Below, piece by piece: positions 46,008-56,031 of a stretch of 64,000 nt of DNA. Made by a program: the position numbers and the translations under genes. The number at the start of each line of letters is the position of its first letter. Within the stretch, counting starts at the first letter, position 1. The notes beneath the pieces are model-generated. The model made no database searches. It had not been told where the DNA came from and was given only the letters and a program-made list of their open reading frames with translations. The stretch comes from Pseudomonas mucidolens. GTDB lineage: Bacteria > Pseudomonadota > Gammaproteobacteria > Pseudomonadales > Pseudomonadaceae. The stretch is from contig NZ_LT629802.1 in assembly GCF_900106045.1 (NCBI RefSeq), forward strand, positions 1,798,001-1,862,000, in the 5' to 3' direction.

Positions 46008-46619
46008 TCAGCCTTGGGTTTTGGCCACTATCGCGATGAACAGGGGCGACTCGAGGAATCGCTGCAACCACGCCTGCAAGCGTCGATACGGGGTCTGTGC
46101 AAACCATGCCCGATCAACGTGGGCAAACTGCCGCACGAACGGCATGAGGGCGATATCCGCCAGACTCGGATGGTCAGCCAACAGATAGTCGCGCTCAGCC
46201 AGCAGCACTTCCAGTTTCTGCAAAAATACCGCGCCTTCGGCCCGATAATACTCCATCGGTTGCTCCGGGTAGCGCTCGGCATATTTGTAGCGGTTCAGGT
46301 GCAATTTGAAGTGCTGATCGTTCTCTTCAATCAACTGCGTCATCGTCGCCTGCGCCGCCGGTTGATCCTGGAGCAACCAGTTTTCGGGATCGTGCTGTGC
46401 CAGCGCCCATTGCATGATCGCCAGGCTCTCATCGATCACCTGGCCATCGACACTCAACACCGGCACAGTGCCCTTGGGTGACAGCGCCAGCATCTCGGCC
46501 GGCTTGGCCTTGAGGCTGACCTCGATAATCTGCACCGCTACCTGTGAGTAGTGCAGCGCCATGCGCGCCCGCATGGCGTAGGGACAGCGGCGAAACGAAT
46601 ACACCATCACGTCGCTCAC
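46008..46619 (-). CDS. Glutathione S-transferase family protein
   Basis: A 203-residue protein with an N-terminal thioredoxin-fold GST domain (MVYSFRRCPYAMRARMAL, with the CPY redox motif; cis-Pro in KGTVPVL; ESLAIMQW) and a C-terminal helical domain ending at RFLESPLFIAIV. The CPYAMR motif marks omega/DUF-type GSTs that use a catalytic cysteine. Its start overlaps the sbcC stop by four bases (ATGA), so it is translated from the sbcDC mRNA. A link between DNA repair and redox defence is suggested only by the context. Confidence 0.9.
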   Translation of the reverse strand: MSDVMVYSFRRCPYAMRARMALHYSQVAVQIIEVSLKAKPAEMLALSPKGTVPVLSVDGQVIDESLAIMQWALAQHDPENWLLQDQPAAQATMTQLIEENDQHFKLHLNRYKYAERYPEQPMEYYRAEGAVFLQKLEVLLAERDYLLADHPSLADIALMPFVRQFAHVDRAWFAQTPYRRLQAWLQRFLESPLFIAIVAKTQG

Positions 46620-49600
46620 TTGACCTCCAGGGTGCTCAAGCCATTGCCCTGGCGCTTGACCTGAATCTGCACCGGAATCCGCTCATGCATTTCCTGCACA
46701 TGGGAAATCACCGCGACTTTGCGGCCCTGTGCCTGCAAGCCGTCCAGTGCGTCCATCGCCAATTGCAGCGACTCGGGATCGAGGCTGCCGAAACCCTCAT
46801 CGATAAACAGCGACTCGATCTTCAGCGTGCTCGAGGCCATCGACGCCAGCCCCAAGGCCAGCGCTAACGACACCAGGAAGGTTTCACCGCCGGATAACGA
46901 ATGCACCGAGCGCAGTTCATCCCCCATTTCCGTGTCCAGCACCAGTAATCCCAGCATGCTGCCCCCGCGCTTGAGGCGGTAGCGGCGCACCAGTTGGCGC
47001 AGTTGCACGTTGGCATGGTGCACCAGCAAATCAAGATTGTAGGCCTGGGCGATCTTGCGGAACGTATCGCCGGTGGCCGAGCCGATCAACGCATTCAGGC
47101 GGGCCCAGCGCTGCCACTCGTCATACGCCTTGTCGATCGTCAGCGCCAGGGCCTGGTTGGCGTCTTGACGGCGCTGATCCTCGGCTTGACGGGCGCGCAG
47201 TTCGGCGCAGTTGTTTTCGCCCTCGTTCAACTGGCGGTTGAGTTCGGTCAGTGCGCTGTCCAACTGCTCGGCCTCCAGGTTGCCGTTGTGCAGGGCCTGG
47301 TGATCCTTGAGGCGCTGGTCGCGTTCTTGCAATAGTACCTTGGCTTGCTCGACGGCTTTTTCGCTGTGTTGCAACTGCTGCCGCAGCGCACTGGCTTGCT
47401 GGTCATCGACACTCAACAGCTGGGCGAGGCTTGCGTCGTCGAGGTCGGGGTGCAACGCGCGCCAGTCGCCCAGACGAAGCGCGAGTGCCTGTTGCTCGGT
47501 TTCCAGGGCGCGCTGGTGTGCTTGCCGGGCCTTGAGGTCGGCGGCCAGTTGGATCAGTTGGTCTCGCGTGTCTTGCAACGCTTGGCTGGCCTGGGCTTCG
47601 CTGCTGCGAGCGTGCTCGACGGCCACCTCGAGTTGCTGCTGCCATTGCTCGGCGCTGGTGTGCGTGCCCAGCAGTTCGCTCAGCCGGGTTTGGGCAGCTT
47701 GCTGCTGGTTGCTTAGCTCGATGAATTGCTGTTGCGACACCTCCAATTGCTGCTGGCGATGCTGTTGCCGGTCCAGTTCTTTCTCGATGGTTTGCTGGCG
47801 CTGCTGGTGGTCGGCCAGCTCTTCACGTTGTTGGCCCACCTGTTCCAGGCGTTGACTGATCTGTTGATCAAGCTGCATGAACGTGGCAGCAGGCTCACGC
47901 CGCAGGCCTTCAAGGATCTGCGCCGGCAGCAGCTCGGAAAAGCCATTGAGTTCCTCTTCCAGGCGCTCGCGGTCGTTGCCCAGTTCGCGTTGCTGGTCCA
48001 CCAAGCGCTGGCGGGCCAGTTGGCTCGCCTCCTGGGCGGCTTGCAGTTGTTGCTGCAGGCGGCCGGCGTTTTGTTGCAGGTTGAGCAGGGCGCCTTGGCG
48101 CTGCTCATCCTGGCTGATGCTCTGGGTGAGCTGGCTCAACTGCTGGCTCAGCCACGCGCCGCGTCTGGCGGCGTCCTGATTGAAGAGTGCGGTCGACAGT
48201 GGATGGGCTGCAAGAGTGGGCGCCAGCGCCTGCAGCTGGCTACTCAGGTGTTCCTGCTGTATCAGGAATTCTTTTTGCTGGGCGATCAGCCCGCCGACAT
48301 CGGCCCGCAGTTCGGTCAGTTGTTCCTTGAGGCTGTCGACGGCCGCCTGCGCGTTGGCTTCTTCGCCTTCATCGTGCCGCGTCAGGTTCTGCAGCAGGGC
48401 TTCGGGCTGATGATAGGGATGCTCGACGCTCCCGCAGACCGGGCAGGGCTGGTCGTCCTGCAACTGTGTGCGCAGCTCTTCGACGCTGGCGCTACGGGCC
48501 AGGCGTTGGCGTTCCAGCAGTTGCCGGGTGACGGTCAGGGTTTGTTCGGCGACGCTCAGCTCTGCCTTGGTTTGCAGGCCTGCCTGGTTCAATTGTTCGC
48601 GTTGTTGCTGGACCTTCGCCTGTTTGTCCGCCAGTTCCTGAGTGCGCTGCTCCAGCTGGTGCTGGCTGTCCCATAACCGTGCCAGGTCTTCGAAGGCACG
48701 CTGTTGCTTGCGATTGTCTTTGAGCAAGCTATCGAGCAACTGGATCTGTTCGGCAACCGCATGGGGCTCCGCTCCCGCCTCCTGATAGAGCAAGTCCAGG
48801 GCGCTGCGCTGTTGCGTCCATTGATCCTGGGCGAGTGCCGCCTGTTGTTCCAGCGTGGGCAGTTCGGCCTGGCCTTGGTTGAGGCGATTGCCGATCAGCA
48901 TCAACTGTTGCAGACGGTCGCGATAAGCGTTCCAGGCCTCGCCCAATGGCGCCAGCGTGGCGCTCTGCTCAAGTTGCACGGATAATTGCTGCAGGCGGGT
49001 GGTGACCTGCTGTTGGCGTTCGTGAAGGGTGCCCAGGGTGGCCTGGCCTTCGGTACAGGCTTTTTCACTGAGCAGCTTCTGTTCGCCGCTCTGGCTCAGG
49101 TCGCGGGTCAGGCGCGCGAGGGTGCTGTGCTCCTCGAATGCCTGGCGCAGCAGCGGTACGGCCTCGGTTTGCTGTTTCAAGGCTTCGCTCAAGGCGTTTT
49201 GGGCGTTGCCTTGTTGCTGTTGCAATTGCGTCTGGCGTGTGTGCAGCGACGCCTCTTGCTCAAGGTGCTGGCGGATCTGCGCCAGCAGCGGTGGCAATTG
49301 ATGACCCAGTTCGGCCTGGCGCGCGAAGTGATGACGCTGCGGTGCCAGCTGTTCCAGACGGCTCATGTCCAGGCGTTGCTGTGCCTGGCCTTGCCAATCC
49401 CGTTCGGCCTGTTGCAGTTGTTCGAGCGCGCTGTGCTGGCGTGCTTGCCATTCGCGCAACTCCTTGAGCCAGGTGTGTTGCAGTTCCAACTGCTTGAGCT
49501 GGGCCTGGCGGGTCTTGAGCTGTTGCTGGGCTTCGTTCAGGTGGGCGTCCAACTCGGCCCGCGCTTCGGCGGCCAGCGGGGTGACGCCGGTGGCCTGGTC

Positions 49601-50254
49601 CTGCAACAGCTTGTGCGCTTCCTTGGCATCCTTGGCCTTATCGAAGGCGCGGCGCCCCAACCGCGTGTAGAGCGCGGTGTCGGTGAGCTTTTCCAGCAGT
49701 TCGCTGCGCTCGTTGTCGTTGGCCTTGAGGAACGCGCTGAACTCACTTTGCGCCAACAGTACCGCGCGGGTGAATTGCTCGAAATTCAAACCCAGCGCCA
49801 GTTCCAGTTGGGTCTTGTATTCGGTTTTCTGACTGGCCAGCAGTTGCTCGCTGTCCAGGTCGATCAGGCTTTGCCGGCTGTTTTGCAGTTTGCCGCCGGC
49901 CTTGTCCCGTGCGCGGTTGGCCTCCCAGCGCGCACGGTAGCGACGGCCGCTGACGCCGACGAAATCCACCTCGGCATAGCCGCCACCGGTGCCGCGACGA
50001 ATCAGGGTGCGCGGATCACCAATGGAAATATCGCTGTCGGCATCGGGCATTTTCGCCTGGCCGGTGTCTCCCAACCGTGGTACCGCGCCAAACAGCGCCA
50101 GGCACAGCGCGTCGAGCAAGGTGCTTTTGCCGGCGCCGGTCGGCCCGGTAATCGCGAACAACCCGGCGCTGGCCAAGGGTTCGGCGGTGAAATCGATTTC
50201 AAACGGGCCGGCCAGCGAGGCCAGGTTTTTCAGGCGGATGGCGAGGATTTTCAT
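46616..50254 (-). CDS. sbcC: Exonuclease SbcCD subunit C (SMC-like ATPase)
   Basis: A 1212-residue SMC-family ATPase, partner of SbcD in the nuclease that cuts hairpins and blocked DNA ends. Walker [15 protein letters not shown] is at about residue 39, followed by a long coiled coil of Gln- and Leu-rich heptads. The zinc-hook CPVCG is near residue 610, with returning coiled coil after it. The signature [18 protein letters not shown] and Walker [13 protein letters not shown] lie near the C-terminus. The length is a little above E. coli SbcC (1048). Its start overlaps the sbcD stop by four bases. Confidence 0.97.
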   Translation of the reverse strand: MKILAIRLKNLASLAGPFEIDFTAEPLASAGLFAITGPTGAGKSTLLDALCLALFGAVPRLGDTGQAKMPDADSDISIGDPRTLIRRGTGGGYAEVDFVGVSGRRYRARWEANRARDKAGGKLQNSRQSLIDLDSEQLLASQKTEYKTQLELALGLNFEQFTRAVLLAQSEFSAFLKANDNERSELLEKLTDTALYTRLGRRAFDKAKDAKEAHKLLQDQATGVTPLAAEARAELDAHLNEAQQQLKTRQAQLKQLELQHTWLKELREWQARQHSALEQLQQAERDWQGQAQQRLDMSRLEQLAPQRHHFARQAELGHQLPPLLAQIRQHLEQEASLHTRQTQLQQQQGNAQNALSEALKQQTEAVPLLRQAFEEHSTLARLTRDLSQSGEQKLLSEKACTEGQATLGTLHERQQQVTTRLQQLSVQLEQSATLAPLGEAWNAYRDRLQQLMLIGNRLNQGQAELPTLEQQAALAQDQWTQQRSALDLLYQEAGAEPHAVAEQIQLLDSLLKDNRKQQRAFEDLARLWDSQHQLEQRTQELADKQAKVQQQREQLNQAGLQTKAELSVAEQTLTVTRQLLERQRLARSASVEELRTQLQDDQPCPVCGSVEHPYHQPEALLQNLTRHDEGEEANAQAAVDSLKEQLTELRADVGGLIAQQKEFLIQQEHLSSQLQALAPTLAAHPLSTALFNQDAARRGAWLSQQLSQLTQSISQDEQRQGALLNLQQNAGRLQQQLQAAQEASQLARQRLVDQQRELGNDRERLEEELNGFSELLPAQILEGLRREPAATFMQLDQQISQRLEQVGQQREELADHQQRQQTIEKELDRQQHRQQQLEVSQQQFIELSNQQQAAQTRLSELLGTHTSAEQWQQQLEVAVEHARSSEAQASQALQDTRDQLIQLAADLKARQAHQRALETEQQALALRLGDWRALHPDLDDASLAQLLSVDDQQASALRQQLQHSEKAVEQAKVLLQERDQRLKDHQALHNGNLEAEQLDSALTELNRQLNEGENNCAELRARQAEDQRRQDANQALALTIDKAYDEWQRWARLNALIGSATGDTFRKIAQAYNLDLLVHHANVQLRQLVRRYRLKRGGSMLGLLVLDTEMGDELRSVHSLSGGETFLVSLALALGLASMASSTLKIESLFIDEGFGSLDPESLQLAMDALDGLQAQGRKVAVISHVQEMHERIPVQIQVKRQGNGLSTLEVK

Positions 50255-51492
50255 GGCTGCTCTGCCTCCTGTTGCACTTCCTGGAGCAGCACGGCGAAAT
50301 CCTTCAGCGTCTGTTCATCGACGGCATTGCCGTAGTTTTCCAGCCAGGCACGGCTGAACAATTCCTGGGGCGTGAGTTGGTCCAGCTCGATCAATTGGTC
50401 TGCGGCGTGGTCTTCGTTGCGACCGGTACCGGCGTATTCGGCGGCAATCCGCACCAGTCGCACGGCCTTGCCTTGCAGGGCGTTTTCCACTTGCTGGCGC
50501 AGGTCGGGCTGCGGTTCGTCGAGCCGCACCCGCACTTCCAGCCACGGCTGGCGCTGGGTTTCCGCCAGCAGGTCGACATCGGGCAAGTCCGCCAGTTGCT
50601 TGAGAATCTCGGCCAGCGGCGCGGCGTCAAGGCGCTGCAGGTTGACAGCGCGGGGGATCAGGCGAGCTTCGACGTTGACCAGGGTTTCGCCGTCCAATTG
50701 CACATCGAGAATCTGGTGCTGGTAGCCGATTTCGGAAAATGACAGTGGAATCGGCGAGCCGCAGTAGCGAATCCGCTCTTCGCCATTCACCCGCTGCGGC
50801 TTGTGCAAATGCCCGAGGGCGACATAACTCACGCTCGCATCGAACAGGCTGGCCGGCAGCGCCTCGGCATTGCCGATGATCAGGCTGCGTTCGGAGTCTT
50901 CCGAGACCGAACCGCCGGCCATGTGTGCATGACTGATGGCAACCAGCGCCTGGCCGGGCTGGCGCTTGGCATTGGCGGCGGCGATCAGCCATTCATGCAC
51001 TTGGCCGATTCCGCGCAGATAATCGTCGCCCAACTGCGCGCCAGTGACTTCCGCCGGCCGCAGGAATGGCAGCGCCAGGCACCAACCCACCACCGCACCG
51101 CTCTTGTCAGGGAGTGGAATCAGCAGGCGCTCGACATCCAGTTGCCCATCATCGAGCCACAGCACCCGACCCAGTGCATGGGTGCGCAAGCGGCGCATCA
51201 AGGGCGCGGGCAATTCGATGCGTGAACCGGAGTCGTGATTGCCGGCGATCATCACGATGGTCAAGTCGGGGTTTTGTTCGTGGGCGCTGATGATGAAGTC
51301 GTACAGCCGCTCCTGCGCCTTGAGCGGCGGGTTGACGGTGTCGAAGATATCGCCGGCGATCAGCAGCACGTCGGGGCGCTGCTGCTGGAGTTGCGCCAGC
51401 AGCCAGTCGAGGAAACAGGCATGTTCGAAGTCGCGTTCCTGGCCGTGGAGGTTTTGCCCCAGGTGCCAGTCGGAGGTGTGGAACAGACGCAA
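50251..51492 (-). CDS. sbcD: Exonuclease SbcCD subunit D
   Basis: A 413-residue Mre11-like metallophosphoesterase nuclease subunit. The metal-binding motifs are all visible: HTSDWHLGQ (residues 5-13), AGDIFDT, AGNHDSGSR, ISHAHMAGG and LGHLHKPQ. The C-terminal domain is the SbcD capping region. It is the first gene of the operon sbcD-sbcC-GST, with each junction an ATGA overlap. The promoter should lie in the 80 bp before 51492. Confidence 0.97.
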   Translation of the reverse strand: MRLFHTSDWHLGQNLHGQERDFEHACFLDWLLAQLQQQRPDVLLIAGDIFDTVNPPLKAQERLYDFIISAHEQNPDLTIVMIAGNHDSGSRIELPAPLMRRLRTHALGRVLWLDDGQLDVERLLIPLPDKSGAVVGWCLALPFLRPAEVTGAQLGDDYLRGIGQVHEWLIAAANAKRQPGQALVAISHAHMAGGSVSEDSERSLIIGNAEALPASLFDASVSYVALGHLHKPQRVNGEERIRYCGSPIPLSFSEIGYQHQILDVQLDGETLVNVEARLIPRAVNLQRLDAAPLAEILKQLADLPDVDLLAETQRQPWLEVRVRLDEPQPDLRQQVENALQGKAVRLVRIAAEYAGTGRNEDHAADQLIELDQLTPQELFSRAWLENYGNAVDEQTLKDFAVLLQEVQQEAEQP

Positions 51493-51578
51493 GGCGAACT
51501 CCGTGGAGAATCTGAAAAGAGGGGGAGTTTACCTGTAAACGCCCGCACGTTTGCACCCGTGCAGGCAAAGCGTCCAGG

Positions 51579-51821
51579 TCATTTTCGTGGTTGCAGACAG
51601 TCGAGCACCCGCTCGCTCAGCGTTTGGGCCATGTCGATCAGGTACGCGGTGGCGCAAGCCATGTCGCGGTGTGCGTGGCTCAGGCCTTGCGCCGACTCGG
51701 TTGCCGTGCTGGCCGCACAGCGCAGCAGCGTGCAAATACTCGCCATGGCGTCTTCCAGACTCAGGTCTGGGTGGGTGACGAATAGCGGAGGGAAGGGTGG
51801 ATCGGGGACGATTTTGCTCAT
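51579..51821 (-). CDS. DUF6124-like (DUF3077) small protein
   Basis: An 80-residue protein: a proline-rich N-terminus (MSKIVPDPPFPPLFVTHPDL), then helices (SLEDAMASICTLLRCAASTATESAQ...AYLIDMAQTLSERVL). It matches a Pseudomonas-restricted family (DUF6124, formerly in DUF3077) found in several copies per genome; the name is from memory. ATG 51821 has TAGGAG 9 bp upstream. It is preceded by an unusual leader (51856-52010) with inverted repeats. Function unknown. Confidence 0.75.
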   Translation of the reverse strand: MSKIVPDPPFPPLFVTHPDLSLEDAMASICTLLRCAASTATESAQGLSHAHRDMACATAYLIDMAQTLSERVLDCLQPRK

Positions 51822-51855
51822 GCGTAAGCTCCTACTTGGTTGGGGAGCCATCTTG

Positions 51856-52010
51856 TGTCGTTTCCACACGACAGATTAGGTGGCAGCCATACGCGGGGTG
51901 GAAAACCGAGTAGTAGGACTCAGCCAGACCGAGGTCTGCCCGCGTACAGCCGCCATTGAGCGTTTGCATACGATCATGACGCCTACTTAATCCCAGGTTT
52001 CCACACCCGA
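51856..52010 (-). promoter_or_regulatory. Repeat-rich leader upstream of the DUF6124-like gene
   Basis: Within about 155 bp: GTTTCCACAC at 51860-51869 and again at 51997-52006; an inverted degenerate copy at 51895-51907; the perfect dyad TGTCGT/ACGACA (51856-51873); and CAGACC/GGTCTG (51925-51938). The density of dyads suggests a structured leader RNA or a multi-site operator. It has no coding potential. The remaining spacer to 52177 shows nothing recognisable. Confidence 0.4.
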
Positions 52011-52177
52011 TCGCTGATGTGCAGCGACGGAGCGAAGGCTAGCCAGTGATTGAAGCAGGCGCAAGACCGGAGGATTGTCTAGGAAAAGTCCTGCGAATTA
52101 AAGGGATGTGGATTGCTGGCGTTTGACAGCCTATGTCGAAGTGGCGAGGGAGACCCATTCGCCGAGGGCGCAGAGGT

Positions 52178-52210
52178 AAAAATGCCAGTCAGTTTGGCTG
52201 ACTGGCATTT
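52178..52210 (-). terminator. Rho-independent terminator of the large repetitive protein gene
   Basis: Perfect 12-bp stem AAATGCCAGTCA/TGACTGGCATTT with a 7-base loop. On the minus strand it is followed by TTTTT. It lies about 85 bp past the 52294 stop codon. Confidence 0.85.
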
Positions 52211-52293
52211 CTCCCTATTTCCTTTTTAAAGCCGCGTAGCAGATTAACTCGATGATTTTACACTTCCTACAAACCCTTGGGGTGAGTACTTTA

Positions 52294-55200
52294 TTAAAGT
52301 GGCTTGAATGTAAAATTGTCCATGACTATTCCGCCTGTTAAAAAAAACCTTAATAGCACTATTTTATATGGTCTTTGTGAGAAGGTTGCATAAGTCTGAT
52401 CTTTACGTAGTGCCTGGTGAGTGAGGTAGCCGTTTTCACCCCAAATATCAATTCCACATCCCCATCTGTCCCCAGAGTCAAATGCGTTCATAAAAAAACC
52501 AATTTCTGAATAGGCAGACTTAAAATCTATATCTACATAAACGTTTGTTCCAGGGGTACTAACAAGGCGTAGGGATCTTGAACCGATGCCCTCAGGCCTC
52601 TCTGCAATGGAAGCTCCCCCTCTTCCGAACTCGGTCCAAACAAAAATATCCATTGTCGGTCCCGTTATAGTTTCGCCGGGACCTATATATTCGATCGGCC
52701 ACGTTTCGAAATCTTCGAATAAACCCGTCGTGACGGTGTAGCTCGTCTGCGGAAATTCGACGGCTTGCGTCTCATCCGCCCCGGTGAAGGCCACCTTGAG
52801 AACTACCCTTATGCCGGGATTCTGTGGGAGGGCCTCCAGCCACGTTCGCAATACCGGTTTATTCACCAAGCCACTTTCAGCCTCCGCGGCTGTGATGGGC
52901 ACGCCATCGATGACTTTCAAATCGGCTACCCCGCTACTGCTGCAGGTCAGCCAGACCCGCTGCCCGGTCGCGCTTAATGGCCATTTGGCGATTGCCGCCA
53001 GTGCGTTGCCGGTAAAGGTAGTCAAGTCGAGTCTTCCACCCTCGGCCACCGCATTGATCAAGGGTTGCGGCAGGCTTGCCACGGGAATGCTGTTGACCTT
53101 AACCGTCTGCACTTCGGAGGGGACGGTGGCACCATTGTGCACAATCGAATAACGCAACATCACCGTACTGTTGACGCTGCGGTGAATAAGTTTTTCTGCG
53201 GTGAGGTCAAACACTACCTGCCCGCTGTCCTGGCCATCGAGAATGGTTGGATATTCAGTACAGTCCTGGAAGATCCATGTCAGGGTAATGCGATCAGTAT
53301 TGCTCATACCGTCGTATTTAACGGTCACCTTGGTGTTGGCTTCAATCGCCATTGGTTCAACCGCCACACTCGGCCCGGTGCCGGAAGCACCGCTGATAAA
53401 CGGATGCGGCAAACTACCAGCCAGCACTTGTACGGTATATTGACGTTCGCGGAACAGCACCGCGTTGGCCTTATCGGAGCCCTGGTCAAAACTGACCCAG
53501 AACTTGATGCTCAGCGACGAACCGTCCTTGAGTTTGCGCAATTCGTCCACTGGCGCTGGCGGCAGAATGCCGTTGGCTTCGCCCTCGGCGGTGACCAGGT
53601 TATTGGTGTAGGTGGCCTCATAGTAGTTGCTGCCATCGGCGTATACGCCGCGGTACTCCATCCACATGCGCTGGGCGCGATGGATGAAATGCCAGGGGGT
53701 GATTATGGTGCGCTCGCTGCCGGTCAGCTTGGATATGTCGAGTATCGGAACTTCACCAATGCCTTCAATGGTCGGGATCGGCAAAGTGGTGAGGTTGAGC
53801 AGCAACAGATCGAGCACGAGTGAGGGTATTTGCCGGGTGCCGCGCAGCAGGACGTATTGCACCGCGATCGATTGACCGAGCGGAGAAATATTCGCCCCGA
53901 CCACACCCGCGGGCACCGTGAAGTCCACGCTTTGCTGGCTGTTGCCGTCCTTGGTCTCGGTGTGACTGCCGATGCCCGGAATCCCGGTCCAGTGGGCGCG
54001 GATGCGGTCAGTGGGCAACATCTGCGGGAAGCTGACCCGAATGGTCGCCCCTTGGGTAACGGCTTCCGGGGCCAGTTGGTCGGGGTTGCGGGAAGCTTCA
54101 ACCACCTCGGGGCGTATCAGGTCGCCCAAGGCTTGGCCGACGGTGACCACCAGCACCTCGGAGCGCAAGGTCGGTTCAGCGCTGGCCGGTATCAGGCTGT
54201 AGCTCAGGCGGATCTCGCCATTCAGGTTGGCCACGACAAATGCCTTGTCGACCGGGAACGACAATGGTTTGCCGGCGGTGGCGCTGTTGAGAAGGATGCT
54301 GTCCTCGGTGCTGCCGCCCAGTCCGCTGCCGACCCAGTTCCAGTTGAAGGTGTCGCCCACCACGGTGTTGACATACGGCAGGGTGACGATGGCCTGACCA
54401 ATCACGTCGTCCGGGTCGAGGTTGCCGTGCTCATCCACACCGCCGAGTAGCGGTTTTGGCATCACCGCAACGCGCTCGCCAAATTGCACGGTCAAGTCCT
54501 CGGACTTGCGAACCGTCAGTACGCCGGCACCTGGCCCACCGACCTGGCCGTCGTCGACCCGATAGAAAACCTTCACATCCCCCAGGCCGACAAAGCGCAA
54601 AAAATCATCGCGCAACACAATTCGAAAGCGCGTCGGTGGTGGTGGATCACCGGCGAGCAAGGTTTGTTCATAGAACTCCATGCCGCCACCGGGGCGTATG
54701 GCTTCCATGTGCAAGGTCACGGAGTAGTTCGGGTCGTAGGGCTCGTACACGGGGAAGTTAACTGTGATGTATTCGATCGAAGGGTCGATCAGGCCGGCAT
54801 CGTCCTCCACCACGTCGACTGCCGGCATGTTCGAGACGGTGCCAAAGATGGTCACCGTCAGGCGTCCGGAAGTGCCGAGCACGCTGCCCAATGGAAACTG
54901 CAGTTGATAAGAGATTTGCATGGAACCGTTGATCAGCGTCTTGATATCGGCGTTGTCGACAAGGGCCGTATCGGAACGGCCTGGACGCGCGGTGTAGGGC
55001 GCCAGCTGCACAACGTGCGGCGAGCCATCGGCGCGAATGCCGGTCAGCGTGATGACCACCTGGGTTCCCACCGGGGTTGGAGTACCGTCGGGAAGTTGCC
55101 GGGGAGCGGTCACTTCAACCTCAAACAGAGCGTCGCCGTGGGTATCGAAATTGATCTGGGTATTGTCGTAACCGTCCACCAGGAAATACGGGCGCTCCAG

Positions 55201-56031
55201 CAGATTAGGATCAAGGTCGCTTTCCAGGTGCACCGCTTGTGACCATTGCTGCACGGGGCCGGAGAAGTTCAGCACCTCATCGTGCGCCCGGAACCGGATG
55301 GTCAGCAGGCCGCTGCCGTTGGGACGGTTGATCACCTCCGGCTCAACCCGCACCTCGATGGGCTTGGCCCCGGACAGGTGATCGGCGTCCAGCAACAGGC
55401 TGACCAGATGGCCGTTCCAGTAGACCTCAAGGGTGTCGCGAATATGCATCTCGGGGTAAGGGTCAACGGTGAGTACCACCCCCAGCGCCGCGCGGTCGGC
55501 GTCCAGCACCGCGCCCGGCACTTGCAGGTCGGCGGGCAGGTGAATGTGCAGCTCGGAGTGATAAGGCAGGCCGGGGTCCTGATCGACACCGCCAGGGCGG
55601 GTGTTCTTGATCAGCCAGGTCTGCGGGGGCGAGGTGCTTTCATTGCCGCTGCCGGCGCGCAGCACCCGTCCGAAACAGTCGGGGACCCATCCCAGCGGCA
55701 CCAGTTCTTGAGGAATTGCCAAATGATAGCGGTCCTGGGTTTCTTCGCCCGGACGGATTTCCCCCCATGCCAGAGGAATGGCCTGGCCACCCATGTAGAA
55801 CTCGTAGACATCGCCGACGTTCAGCTCAAACCATTTGTCAAAGGTCACAGACAGGTGGTTTTCGATGTGGCGGATACCCAGGCCCAGGTCGGCATCGATT
55901 ACTGGCATCACCGGGTTGGCCGGATAAGGTGCGTCGAGGTCTTCGACGCGCACACTCTGTGTCGGGTACACCGCAAGGGGCTGCTTGAATGGCGCAGGGA
56001 ACTGGAAGGGAGTGCGTGGCTTGTCAGACAT
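52294..56031 (-). CDS. Large repetitive beta-rich protein with variable C-terminal module
   Basis: 1245 residues with no signal peptide or membrane helix. Residues about 50-1100 are successive Ig-like or beta-sandwich units of 90-130 residues. They recur with the phrases ...VIGQAIVTLPYVNTVVGDTFNWNW, ...GATIRVSFPQMLPTDRIRAHWTG, ...ANTKVTVKYDGMSNTDRITLTWIF and ...WPLSATGQRVWLTC. The last 140 residues (from FEDFETWPIEY) form a different, aromatic- and Gly-rich module that looks like a jelly-roll and ends VMDNFTFKPL. The DNA coding for it (52294-52720) is clearly AT-richer than the rest. ATG 56031 has AAGGAG 9 bp upstream. It may be a surface or secreted adhesin or effector scaffold; the function is unknown. 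Confidence 0.75.
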   Translation of the reverse strand: MSDKPRTPFQFPAPFKQPLAVYPTQSVRVEDLDAPYPANPVMPVIDADLGLGIRHIENHLSVTFDKWFELNVGDVYEFYMGGQAIPLAWGEIRPGEETQDRYHLAIPQELVPLGWVPDCFGRVLRAGSGNESTSPPQTWLIKNTRPGGVDQDPGLPYHSELHIHLPADLQVPGAVLDADRAALGVVLTVDPYPEMHIRDTLEVYWNGHLVSLLLDADHLSGAKPIEVRVEPEVINRPNGSGLLTIRFRAHDEVLNFSGPVQQWSQAVHLESDLDPNLLERPYFLVDGYDNTQINFDTHGDALFEVEVTAPRQLPDGTPTPVGTQVVITLTGIRADGSPHVVQLAPYTARPGRSDTALVDNADIKTLINGSMQISYQLQFPLGSVLGTSGRLTVTIFGTVSNMPAVDVVEDDAGLIDPSIEYITVNFPVYEPYDPNYSVTLHMEAIRPGGGMEFYEQTLLAGDPPPPTRFRIVLRDDFLRFVGLGDVKVFYRVDDGQVGGPGAGVLTVRKSEDLTVQFGERVAVMPKPLLGGVDEHGNLDPDDVIGQAIVTLPYVNTVVGDTFNWNWVGSGLGGSTEDSILLNSATAGKPLSFPVDKAFVVANLNGEIRLSYSLIPASAEPTLRSEVLVVTVGQALGDLIRPEVVEASRNPDQLAPEAVTQGATIRVSFPQMLPTDRIRAHWTGIPGIGSHTETKDGNSQQSVDFTVPAGVVGANISPLGQSIAVQYVLLRGTRQIPSLVLDLLLLNLTTLPIPTIEGIGEVPILDISKLTGSERTIITPWHFIHRAQRMWMEYRGVYADGSNYYEATYTNNLVTAEGEANGILPPAPVDELRKLKDGSSLSIKFWVSFDQGSDKANAVLFRERQYTVQVLAGSLPHPFISGASGTGPSVAVEPMAIEANTKVTVKYDGMSNTDRITLTWIFQDCTEYPTILDGQDSGQVVFDLTAEKLIHRSVNSTVMLRYSIVHNGATVPSEVQTVKVNSIPVASLPQPLINAVAEGGRLDLTTFTGNALAAIAKWPLSATGQRVWLTCSSSGVADLKVIDGVPITAAEAESGLVNKPVLRTWLEALPQNPGIRVVLKVAFTGADETQAVEFPQTSYTVTTGLFEDFETWPIEYIGPGETITGPTMDIFVWTEFGRGGASIAERPEGIGSRSLRLVSTPGTNVYVDIDFKSAYSEIGFFMNAFDSGDRWGCGIDIWGENGYLTHQALRKDQTYATFSQRPYKIVLLRFFLTGGIVMDNFTFKPL

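Noticed and set aside
48986..50335. Long plus-strand open frame opposite sbcC
   Set aside because: Leu/Gln/Arg-rich mirror of the SbcC coiled coil; no motif and no credible start.
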